From assembly GCA_947184155.2 (NCBI GenBank), contig CAMXCT020003791.1, positions 485,162 through 549,161 on the forward strand: a stretch of DNA of 64,000 nt, given 5' to 3'. How positions within the stretch are numbered: the first letter of the stretch is position 1; each line of letters opens with the position of its first letter. Shown piece by piece: positions 9,593 through 18,568 of this stretch. The notes below the pieces were generated by a model, which was not told where the DNA came from, made no database searches, and saw nothing but the letters and a program-made list of their open reading frames with translations. Made by a program: the position numbers and the translations under genes. This DNA comes from Cladocopium goreaui. Its lineage: Eukaryota; Sar; Dinophyceae; Suessiales; Symbiodiniaceae.

Positions 9593-11755
9593 ATGATGTT
9601 CCCTCTTGTGGGTCTTGTGGGTCTTGTGCTCGTGGCAATTTCTGCTGGTGAATCCTGCGAATCCGGGTCCTGTGAGCCAGTGAGCCTGCTACAGTCCGAA
9701 AGGTCTCAGAAAATTATCGTGAAAGGTCCTTCTGGGAGTGGTGGCACAGCGTCTCAGAAACTTGCTCCCACTTGTGCGCAAGGCTTCAATGAAGCATTTG
9801 CAAAATGCCTCGGAGGAAAGAATCCTTATCTCATGGTTTTGGTGACAAATGAAGATGATACCAAAGCCTATTGCGCCTACACAGGTGGTTGGGCTCAGTC
9901 GCCCGAGAATTACCCGGATCACAGTGCTTGCTTCGTAAGTCCAGGTGAAAAAGGGCCTTTGTTTTTTGACACTTCGGTTTCGCCCAAAACCTTGTCGAAT
10001 TGGGACAAGCAGACCATCGTGTCAGGAGATTTAAAGCAGGACTACACCAGTCTATCGTGTACTGGCTCAGGGGATTCGCCATGCAAATCGACTGTCACAA
10101 GCAAATATGCTCGGCAACTCACAAAGGAAGCCCGGCGAAAAAGCCCAGCTCGTTTGGTGATGCGATGTTTAGTTTATTATGCAAACTTACTTTGCTGTCA
10201 TTGCTCATGACTTGACATTTTAGTCAGATTGTTGCAATTTTTGTCAGCAGGCAATGCCTGGCATGAAACTGTGTCCTGAACGGTCCTGTCAACTTCCTTG
10301 CAGCAGCTTTGAAAAATGGCTGCCTTTCACACAGATGTCTTCCATTGAGACATTTTCTCGTCGCTTGTGACGCTAATTATCTTGTATGCCCCACCACCCC
10401 CCCAACACTTAAACCCCTGACCCCCCCACCCCCAAACCCTAAAAGGTAGGACCATCGACATTGTCAGGTTAGCCAGATGATAAGAGCAGTGACTTATCTC
10501 TCGTCCACATACCTCCATGAGATAAGAAGGCGTTGTGTCGCAAGTGATCTGCAAATGTGTCGCAAGTGAATGGCGGACCCATTCATGATCTTTGGTTGTC
10601 CCAAGTTTAGTCTCACTTCTTGTTGGGTTACGCATTCACCGTATTTTAAAGCTGGTTCCGGTAAAAACCTCGAGTTAGTAAGACATTCAAAACAGATGCA
10701 TGACGTTCTCAACATCAACGAGCAGTTCTGGTCGCCTTGAAGCATGCCATAGTTCTCCTCGAAGTTTGATGATAACATATGATAACCATGCCAAGATGTG
10801 CGACGCTGCGATATTCTGAGGATGCCAAGTTGTGGCAAGACGTTCCTGCCGATGGTGAATTCACTTTCAGCTGGAACCCTTCGGATGGCTACATCGGAGT
10901 GACCACAAAAACACCCCAGAAGAGTCTTGGCCAAACATGTTTTGTTATATAAGTTATACGTATCTAAATTATCTAAATACGTAATTATGTATAATAATAT
11001 AATAATATATAATATGTTATGAATATATACACGTATATGTGTGTGTGTGTGTTCCATACCCAGCAGCGATTTGCCCAAGCTAGAACCAATTGGTCCACTT
11101 AAAATCACTTAAAATCAAAAGGCATTCGTCTTTTTCCGCGACTCCATCTCTTCAAAAGTTCTCAGTGTTGCAATGATTTCATTGGAGACATCAATCCGGG
11201 TCTGGGGCATCCGGGATATCCTGTTTGCTTTGAGTCGATCAGCACTCAGAAACAGTGCCAGTCAGGCAAACCATGATTCCCCTCTTCAATCCATCGGAAT
11301 CAATCTACTTGGAACTCGTAAAAAACCTTGCATTCCCAAGTGACTCTCTGTTCTTGAGGATTTACTCCATGTACGTGAAAAACAATTTGGGCCCCAGCAG
11401 CAGCAACGGTTTGTCCGCGGACGTGCCATGCTCCAAAGACACCTCAGTGGAGTCGCAGGCAAAAAGTTTCCCCGTGAAAGGTCTGAACGGTGGCTGTCAG
11501 AAGAACTTGGGAAACGAAAAACGACGAAAACCATCAAAAACCCATGAAACGCTTGGGGGCATATAAAGAAATGTTCCATTCAACATCATTCAACCAATCT
11601 ACCTCGAAGTTCTTTTTTTCATTTTTTGTCTAGATCATTGTTCCAATTGTTCTTTCATTTTTCTCTCGACAGATCTTTGCCAGGACAATGATGACTACTG
11701 GATGGCGTTTGGCAGCGGTGACATCACCATTTGTTTCCCCGGTGTCGAGTGTTAG
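9593..11755 (+). CDS. Secreted Cys-containing protein, unknown family
   Basis: The ATG at 9593 starts a typical signal peptide (MMFPLVGLVGLVLVAISAGE) followed by ESCESGSCEPVSLLQSE; the SLLQ tract after a signal peptide is common in dinoflagellate secreted proteins. The first exon (9593 to about 10100) goes on with CAQGFNEAFAKCLGGKNPYL and SACFVSPGEKGPLFF. Later exons: 10821 to about 10925 (DAKLWQDVPADGEFTFSWNP then SDGYIGVTTKT), 11166 to about 11270 (CCNDFIGDINPGLGHPGYPV then CFESISTQKQCQ), and a terminal exon 11673-11755 (LCQDNDDYWMAFGSGDITIC then FPGVEC, TAG at 11753). Regular cysteines suggest disulfides in the secretory pathway. A possible further exon lies at 11390-11500. I recognise no family. 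The frame after about 10100 in the first exon may be intron. Confidence 0.55.
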
Positions 11756-12045
11756 TCCGAAGCGACCAGCACCACCAGCATGGCAGAGCCAAAAGGGCTC
11801 AGCGACTTCGTCATTTAACATATTTAACGGAATTGAACGCTTTAAGTCGCTGAGAAGGATCTGAGAAGGATCTGAGGCTGAGGACTTCAACCCTCACCAG
11901 TCGAATTAGTATTAAGACCCAGAGAACGCCAGTTGAGAGAAGAAATTCCGTCGTTCTGATAGATGATTTAGATGGTGATTTGAGAGTCTTTTCTGAGTCA
12001 CAGAAAATCTGCAGATATCTGGATATGTTTCCACAGTCACTGCAG

Positions 12046-12144
12046 TCACTGTTTTTTTCCTCGTCGGTGGAAAGGACTGTGGATGCCTTTGGCCTTGTGC
12101 AGGTGGAGCTAGGCACCGCAGCTGCAGCGCAATCGCCATTGTAA
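12046..12144 (+). CDS. Possible terminal exon
   Basis: The frame SSSVERTVDAFGLVQVELGT followed by AAAAQSPL ends with TAA at 12142-12144. The minus-strand frame across the same bases is longer but less natural. Another weak open segment with natural composition follows at 12310-12480 (DGDDARFSEIAGVTWLHAAT). Neither has confirmed splice sites. Confidence 0.27.
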   Translation, partial: SLFFSSSVERTVDAFGLVQVELGTAAAAQSPL

Positions 12145-12823
12145 AATGAGTTTCCCATAGCTTCCCAAAACAGTAAATGAAAATGATATGAAAATGATAT
12201 GAAAATTCTATTATATAATATAAGAAAAGACTATAAAAAAACCTTGATGTTTTGTTCAGATTTCTGGGCGCTGCACGGTGGGTATGTACTATTGTTTTGA
12301 ACGTTTTTGAACCAACCTATGGTCCCTTTGCACATCTTTGCAGTAAAAAAATCACCTCACTTCTGTCAGTTGATGGAGATGATGCACGTTTCAGTGAGAT
12401 CGCGGGCGTGACCTGGCTGCATGCTGCAACGATTGTTTCAATTTGTGTCCCTGGAAACCGATGGTGGAAAAATTCATCAATTGATCCTCGAAGATCCTCG
12501 AAGATCCGTGAGGCATTGCAATTGCAGCCGTGGCTACTGCTTCGTCGCTGGAAAGATGTGCCAAGTTGCTTCGAGGCAGTTTATCACCGGCAGCATTTGA
12601 TAATTGTTTATATCATGTTCCTTTCATTTTCTGTTTTGTTGTTTTCATGTGAAACAACAAATGAGTAAAACAACAAATGATAGCGAATTGCATGTTGAAC
12701 AAATCTCGAGTTCAATTTTGAAACAGGATGGTTCACGATAGAAGTTCATCACTGTTCATCTTCATAGCGGTTTTTTCCCGAGAGCGTCTGAGCGCAGGGT
12801 TCTTCCAATAGTGGGGGTCTGTA

Positions 12824-13520
12824 AAACATCTTCTCATCTTCACATCTCATCTTCACATCTCATCTTCACATCCTCTCATCTTCACATCTCATCTTCACAT
12901 CCTCTCATCTTCACATCTTTTCATCTTTACATCCTCTCATCTTCACATCCTCTCATCTTCACACATTTCATCTCTCATCTTCACATCCTCTCATCTTCAC
13001 ATCTTTTCATCTTTACATCCTCTCATCTTCACATCCTCTCATCTTCACATCTGCTCATCTTCACATCCTCTCATCTTCACATCCTCTCATCTTCACATCT
13101 GCTCATCTTCACACCTTCCCATCTTCACATCTGCTCATCTTCACACCTTCCCATCTTCACATCTTCCCATCTTCACATCTTCTCATCTTCACATCTGCTC
13201 ATCTTCACATCTGCTCATCTTCACATCTGCTCATCTTCACATCTTCATCTTCACATCTGCTCATCTTCACACCTTCCCATCTTCACATCTTCTCATCTTC
13301 ACATCTGCTCATCTTCACATCTGCTCATCTTCACATCTGCTCATCTTCACATCTGCTCATCTTCACATCTCTGCTCATCTTCACATCTGCTCATCTTCAC
13401 ATCTGCTCATCTTCACATCTGCTCATCTTCACATCTGCTCATCTTCACATCTGCTCATCTTCACATCTGCATCTTCACATCTGCTCATCTTCACATCTTC
13501 TTATCTTCACACCTGCTCAC
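12824..13520. repeat. 16-bp satellite (CATCTTCACATCTGCT)
   Basis: About 45 copies of a 14-17 bp unit, consensus CATCTTCACATCTGCT. The first third has variants with CTCTCAT and TTTTCAT; the last two thirds are more uniform, so expansion was more recent there. The long + strand open frame (His/Ser/Leu repeat) is a repeat artefact because the unit lacks stops in that frame. Confidence 0.9.
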
Positions 13521-13592
13521 CTTCTCTCTCACGCCTTCTTTTTATCTTTCTCTCTTAAGGCCGAGGGTGGTGCCGGCGGCGAGTCACGAAAC

Positions 13593-14247
13593 GTCAACCC
13601 TTTCGCACGAAATGAGGGTCGATCGGCAAAAACTGAGGTAAAATTGCGATTTGACTTGTCCCGGAGCAACCCTTTCGCACGAAATGAGGGTCGATCGGCA
13701 AAAACTGAGTAAAATTGCGATTTGACTTGTGCCTGGAGCAACCCTTTCGCACGAAATGAGGGTCGATCGGCAAAAACTGAGGTAAAATTGCGATTTGACT
13801 TGTGCCGGAGCAACCCTTTCGCACGAAATGAGGGTCGATCGGCAAAAACTGAGGTAAAATTGCGATTTGACTTGGCCCGGAGCAACCCTTTCGCACGAAA
13901 TGAGGGTCGATCGGCAAAAACTGAGGAAAAATTGCGATTGACTTGCCGGAGCAACCCTTTCGCACGAAATGCGGGTCGATCGGCAAAACTGAGGTAAAAT
14001 TGCGATTTTACTGTGCCGGAGCAACCCTTTCGCACGAAATGAGGGTCGATCGGCAAAAACTGAGGTAAAATTGCGATTTTACTTGCCCCGGAGCAACCCT
14101 TTCGCACGAAATGAGGGTCGATCGGCAAAAACTGAGGTAAAATTGCGATTTTACTTGTGCCGGAGCAACCCTTTCGCACGAAATGAGGGTCGATCGGTAG
14201 AAACTGAGGTAAAATTGCGATTTTTCCTGTGCCGGAGCAACCCTTTC
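13593..14247. repeat. 72-bp satellite, about nine units
   Basis: Nine near-identical units of about 70-73 bp start with CAACCCTTTCGCACGAAATG. Several differ by single-base indels (for example 13709 and 13987), which breaks any reading frame between units and argues against coding. The last unit merges into the next satellite in the middle of CCCTTTCG. Confidence 0.9.
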
Positions 14248-14854
14248 GTCTGTGTGTAAAAGCGTCTGTGTGTAAAAGCGTCTGTGTGTAAAAGTTTCTG
14301 TGTGTAAAAGCGTCTCTGTGTGTAAAAGTCTCTGTGTGTAAAAGCGTCTGTGTGTAAAAGCGTCTGTGTGTCAAAGCGTCTGTGTGTAAAAGTGTTTGTG
14401 TGTAAAAGTGTTTGTGTAAAAGCGTTTGTGTGTAAAAGCCTCTGTGTGTAAATGTGTTTGTGTGTCAAAGCGTCTGTGTGTAAAAAGCGTCTGTGTGTAA
14501 AAAGCGTCTGTGTGTAAAAGCGTCTGTGTGTAAAAAAATGTTTGTGTGTCAAAGCGTCTGTGTGTAAAAAGCGTCTGTGTGTAAAAGCGTCTGTGTGTAA
14601 AAGCGTCTGTGTGTAAAAAGTGTCTGTGTGTAAAGGCGTCTGTGTGTAAAAGGGTCTGTGTGTAAAAGCGTCTGTGTGTAAAAGCGTCTGTGTGTAAAAG
14701 CGTTTGTGTGTAAAAGCGTCTGTGTGTAAAAGTGTTTGTATGTAAAAGCTTCTGTGTGTAAAAGCTTCTGTATGTAAAAGCTCTGTGTGTAAAAGCTTCT
14801 GTGGGTAAAAGCTTTGTGTGTAAAAGCGTCAGTGTAAAAGCGTCTGTGTGTAAA
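14248..14854. repeat. 16-bp satellite (CGTCTGTGTGTAAAAG), first array
   Basis: About 38 copies of CGTCTGTGTGTAAAAG with variants (GTTTGTG, CTTCTGT). The final units have a recognisable order of variants (TCTGTGGG, CTTTGTGTG, a truncated TCAGTG unit) that recurs at the end of the array at 16641-17100. Confidence 0.9.
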
Positions 14855-14993
14855 AGTGTTTGCGATGCAAACTATTGTCTTGCACTTCTCACTATTTTGT
14901 CTTGATACTCCTCTTCTCGACTGCCTATAACACAGCTTTCATATATCGTTTCTAATATTGCGTCTCCATACTAACAAGAGAAGACCCTGCTCC
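14855..14993. repeat. 139-bp flank, copy 1
   Basis: This unique-looking segment directly follows the 16-bp array and is nearly identical to 17101-17239. The two copies differ by only a few substitutions (for example CTGCCTATAA against CTGCTTATAA). They diverge abruptly after CCCTGCTCC. Confidence 0.85.
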
Positions 14994-15465
14994 CCCCTGA
15001 ACTGTCCGAGCAAACATGACTGTAAGCATTTCCAGAGCTTCTTTTGGTGGCTGTGGTGCTTGTCTTTGGAGATTTTGGAGGCCTGCTGCATGTTGTCATC
15101 AGTGTGTGGCAGTCATTCGATGTTTTGCATGACATTACACACTTGGTCACGTATTGTGATGAGGTGCACATCGTCGAGTCGTCATCTTGCATCTTTACAA
15201 TATTTAGATTAACAGCCTTAGGCCTTAGCTTCAGACTTTGCTAATAAGTATATAATTATGGCCTGCTCCTATAAGACTTTGAGGGGATAGGATGGTTCCC
15301 CCACCCTGGCGGGGGGCCAGGTCGATTCTTTGTCTTCTCAACACCCTTGTGAGCAGCTTAGTTATTTGATGTTTAACTTTGATTCTTGTATTGCAACCAG
15401 AACTGTCTGAGCAATACAAAGTACAAATGCATGGTACGAACTTCACCCCTCCGTCGAAATGCTGA

Positions 15466-15534
15466 GGTGGCCAGCAATGTCCGCCGCCTGCCAGAACCAC
15501 CCTGGTTGGGGGGCCCCAAAGCACACCGCCCTCA
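15466..15534. repeat. Dispersed repeat fragment, copy 1
   Basis: The string TGGTTGGGGGGCCCCAAAGC with flanks (CCGCCTGCCAG before, CCCTCATGA after) also occurs at 16437-16535. In that second copy about 40 bp are inserted between the left part and CCACC. In one + frame both copies encode PPWLGGPKAH. Confidence 0.7.
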
Positions 15535-16436
15535 TGAGACAGGATACGAATTTGGCAGATCGAGGCAGTGGTAGCACGTGTTCATATTATATAGCATGGT
15601 AGTTGGATTTTACCCTTCTATTTTCTGCCCTTCCACTCAAACCTCTTTGCATAATGCGACCTATGTCTTTTCAAGGAATGTCCTATGTCCTCTGATGGTG
15701 TCAGCTATGTGACCGTGATTACAGGCGCGCGGATGAATGGAGCAGAGGACTTGAAAGGTCGTTGATTAAATGAAAGGCATAGTTTTACGTTCGTCGAGAC
15801 TAGGATCCCAACCGGCAGTAGTCGGGGTATCTTCAACACCACTTGTGATGCAATGTGGAAGATCTTGCTGCGTTCACAGAGATGCTGGACCTAAGGTCGT
15901 GTCCGTGGAGGTGCCCAGATAAAGATCAACCGAGGTAGCCACTGATGTCAATTGAATTTGAAAATGAAGTGCATCAGCATGAGTCAACCAGAACTGTCTG
16001 AGACTTTCTGATGCACGCATCTTTGCTTGAGACATTCAGTTTCACCATAGTGCATCCTGTCTCACCACAGTGCATCGGCATGCGTCAAGCAGAACGGGCT
16101 GAGACTCCATCGAAGATGAATAAAGCTGCCGATTCCTTTTGCGCAGATAGTTGTTGGTCTGTGCAGCTAGGTTTGCATGGAGTCAGGGCCCCGGGATGGG
16201 ATGGATTACATGGATAGGCAGGCTGCTACCACAAAGAGACAAATCGATATATTTTATATTGAGATAGGAATAGCAATATGAATTAGAGATGGATGTATGA
16301 GTGTTAATATATAGAGATGGATGTATGAGTGTTAAGATAAGAGTTTCAATTCCAGTCACAGTCAGGAGTCAGGACCCTAAACCCCAAAAGAACCAACTTA
16401 TATCATATTGTCATACTGTGTGTGTCCCAGCCCAGA

Positions 16437-16535
16437 AACGTTCGCCACCTGCCAGGTCCGCCCGTTTATACTTTTTTTTCAGGAGATGGCAAACCACCTT
16501 GGTTGGGGGGCCCCAAAGCACATAGCCCTCATGAC
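16437..16535. repeat. Dispersed repeat fragment, copy 2
   Basis: Second copy of the fragment at 15466-15534. It carries an internal extra stretch ending in a T-run and CAG (TTTTTTTTCAG, about 16471-16481), which resembles an intron 3' end. It could be a fragment of a dispersed gene or element. Confidence 0.6.
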
Positions 16536-16640
16536 ATGTTTATAGATGCTGGTTTCGAGTCACATGGAAATAGGACTTCGCCGCACCACCCCGTCGGATT
16601 GCTCAGGTGGCCACGACAACGATGACTTCGCTGTGAGTAC

Positions 16641-17100
16641 CGTCTGTGTGTAAAAGCGTCTGTGTGTAAAAGTGTTTCTGCGTAAAAGTCTTTGTATGTA
16701 AAACCGTCTGTGTGTAAAAGTGTTTGTGTGTAGAAGCTTCTGTGTGTAAAAGCGTCTGCGTGTAAAAGCGCCTGTGTGTAAAAGTGTTTGTGTGTAACAG
16801 TGTTTCTGTGTAAAAGTGCCTGTGTGTAAAAGCGTCTATGTGTAAAAGCTTCTGTGTGCACAAGCGTTTGTCTGTAAAAGCAGCTCCTGTGTGTAAAAGG
16901 GTCTGTGTGTAAAAGTGTCTGTGTGTAAACGTGTCTGTGTGTAAAAGTGTCTGTGTAGAAGCGTCTGTGTGTAAAAGCTTCTGTATGTAAAAGCTTCTGT
17001 ATGTAAAAGCTTCTGTCTGTAAAAGCTTCTGTGTGTAAAAGCTTCTGTGGGTAAAAGCTTTGTGTGTAAAAGCGTCTGTGTAAAAGCGTCTGTGTGTAAA
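16641..17100. repeat. 16-bp satellite (CGTCTGTGTGTAAAAG), second array
   Basis: About 28 copies of the same 16-bp unit as at 14248-14854. The last 100 bp repeat the variant order of the first array, so the two arrays share a common origin by segmental duplication. Confidence 0.9.
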
Positions 17101-17239
17101 AGTGTTTGCGATGCAAACTATTGTCTTGCACTTCTCACTATTTTGTCTTGATACTCCTCTTCTCGACTGCTTATAACACAGCTTTCATATACCGTTTCTA
17201 AAATTGCATCTCCATACTAACAAGAGAAGACCCTGCTCC
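17101..17239. repeat. 139-bp flank, copy 2
   Basis: Near-identical to 14855-14993 and in the same position relative to the array. It ends where a probable coding exon region begins. Confidence 0.85.
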
Positions 17240-17283
17240 TCTACGCTCTCGGGCCATCCGTCGTCTAGTTCTATTTCTTTCCC

Positions 17284-17442
17284 ATGTTGCTTCGTCTTGC
17301 CGTCTTGCCGGAGGCATTGCGCCGTGAAGGGCGGCAGATCTGGGCCTTGGACCTGTCCAAGAAACCCTTGGACGAAGTGCTGAGCGCCTGGAGGAGCTAC
17401 AAGCGTCAAGCCATTACAGATATTACAGTTCCATCGTTGTAA
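17284..17442 (+). CDS. Small ORF or first exon, 52 codons
   Basis: ATG at 17284 opens MLLRLAVLPEALRREGRQIW then ALDLSKKPLDEVLSAWRSYK and RQA, before a weaker tail ending in TAA at 17440-17442. Leu/Arg-rich amphipathic composition and high GC distinguish it from the flanks. It is probably the first exon of a gene continuing downstream, with a donor near 17415. The minus-strand frame across it is a shadow. No family is recognised. Confidence 0.45.
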   Translation: MLLRLAVLPEALRREGRQIWALDLSKKPLDEVLSAWRSYKRQAITDITVPSL

Positions 17443-17622
17443 GAATGGACGAGCCCTGTGTTGCTTTCACAAAAACGTTTCACGATTTGGAGGACTCGAA
17501 ATGCTGAGCCTCCAAAACTGGCGTTCGTCTTGGGCAGCGAGCCCTTTGACTGAAAAGGACCCGAAGAACCCCACCATGTCCCAACACGCAACCCATCATC
17601 GCGGGAGATTGGTTTTGTGTGA

Positions 17623-18380
17623 ACATGTGTGCACTGTCCCAGCAGATTGTGTTTCAGGACGTTCAATTTGAATGCCAGGATGTGTACTGAAATGTTTGCA
17701 TGCATTGGGAGCAACCAGCATTTATTGGCATGCAGTGGAGGTCCACTTTTGAAACACTCCACGCATTTTCTCCGGAAGTCTCATAATTGTTCAGTTTCAT
17801 CCAGCTTTTCCACAATTGATTTCTTATGACATCTCAACTACATTAATTTGTTTTTCTACATGCAGCACTATGTATGCTTTCTTTGCCGAGCACACCTGAG
17901 GCATATTGGCGTGTCTCCAGCTGCTCGTAGTTTGGCAGACGGTTCTTGCCTTCTGCCAATGAAAGGGCTGCGCCTTTCAAGCAGACGATGTGCAGACAAC
18001 ATTTTGAATGTCCATTTTGTGTCATTTGCATCGTTTGCTTTAATAAAGGATGCTTACGAGAAAGTAGATTTGGATAGAATTGGTTGTTGCAACATTTGAG
18101 ACTTCATTTCAATGTTGATCTCCTTTCTTCACATCGAACCACAACTGGAACCTCAACTGGAACCTCAACTGGGCCTCTTCACCTCGTTAAGCACAGTCCA
18201 CCTCCAGAGATCTCCAGAGACCTCGGAGCGCAGTGCAATTTCCAGGTGCATTTCGTTCAACGTCAGCGTGGCCTGTGCCATTCTGCTGGCCACCTTGGAC
18301 GCGGAAGGCTTCCTGCAGCTCTCGTTGGACTCCAGGGAGGTGGGGCCGGTGCGAGCGAACTCTGAAGAACTCAACGAATG
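17623..18380 (+). CDS. Exon series, unknown helical protein
   Basis: Three candidate exons: about 17626-17676 (CALSQQIVFQDVQFECQ), about 17890-18005 (RAHLRHIGVSPAARSLADGS then CLLPMKGLRLSSRR), and about 18190-18378 (CISFNVSVACAILLATLDAE then GFLQLSLDSREVGPVRANSE). The last ends in a TGA at 18379-18381. All are on + and spaced by intron-like DNA. A 12-bp repeat (CTGGAACCTCAA, about 18143-18178) precedes the third. They may continue the frame that starts at 17284. Confidence 0.35.
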
Positions 18381-18568
18381 AAAAATTGTCAAAATTGAAG
18401 AACTGCACGGTCAAAATTGTCAAAATTGCCAGGCACAGCTGCTGCGTCTCCGTTGGCTTCTGCAGGCATGCTGAAGTCTGCTGAAGTCTGCTGAAGGGGT
18501 GGAGAGGAGAGGAGAAGAATGCTCTGCTTATCTCTGCCTGAGCTAAGATAAACATCACTGATCACTAA

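Larger units (their letters stand above)
14994..16640. other. Gene-poor spacer with dispersed repeat fragments
   Basis: No convincing gene is visible. The phrase AACCAGAACTGTCTGAG recurs at about 15399 and 15988, with relatives at 14997 and 16089. A GA(G/T)ATGGATGTATGAGTGTTA unit is duplicated at 16286-16340. The segment around the shared CCTTGGTTGGGGGGCCCC motif is listed separately. Confidence 0.45.

Noticed and set aside
10494-11108. 204-codon minus-strand ORF
   Set aside because: It lies opposite the exon at 10821-10925 and includes AT-rich microsatellite translation (Tyr/Ile/Thr-His runs).
12811-13641. 276-codon + strand ORF of His/Ser/Leu repeats
   Set aside because: Product of the CATCTTCACATCTGCT satellite.
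13529-14374. 281-codon minus-strand ORF across the 72-bp and 16-bp satellites
   Set aside because: The translation is a repeat of the satellite unit, and single-base indels between units shift it among frames with no sign of frame conservation.
16540-16620. Possible tRNA around GGTTTCGAGTCACA
   Set aside because: The T-loop-like string does not match GGTTCRANNCC and no cloverleaf arms can be drawn.
16529-17131. 200-codon minus-strand ORF rich in His, Thr, Phe and Tyr
   Set aside because: Pure product of the CGTCTGTGTGTAAAAG repeat, which has no stop in that frame.
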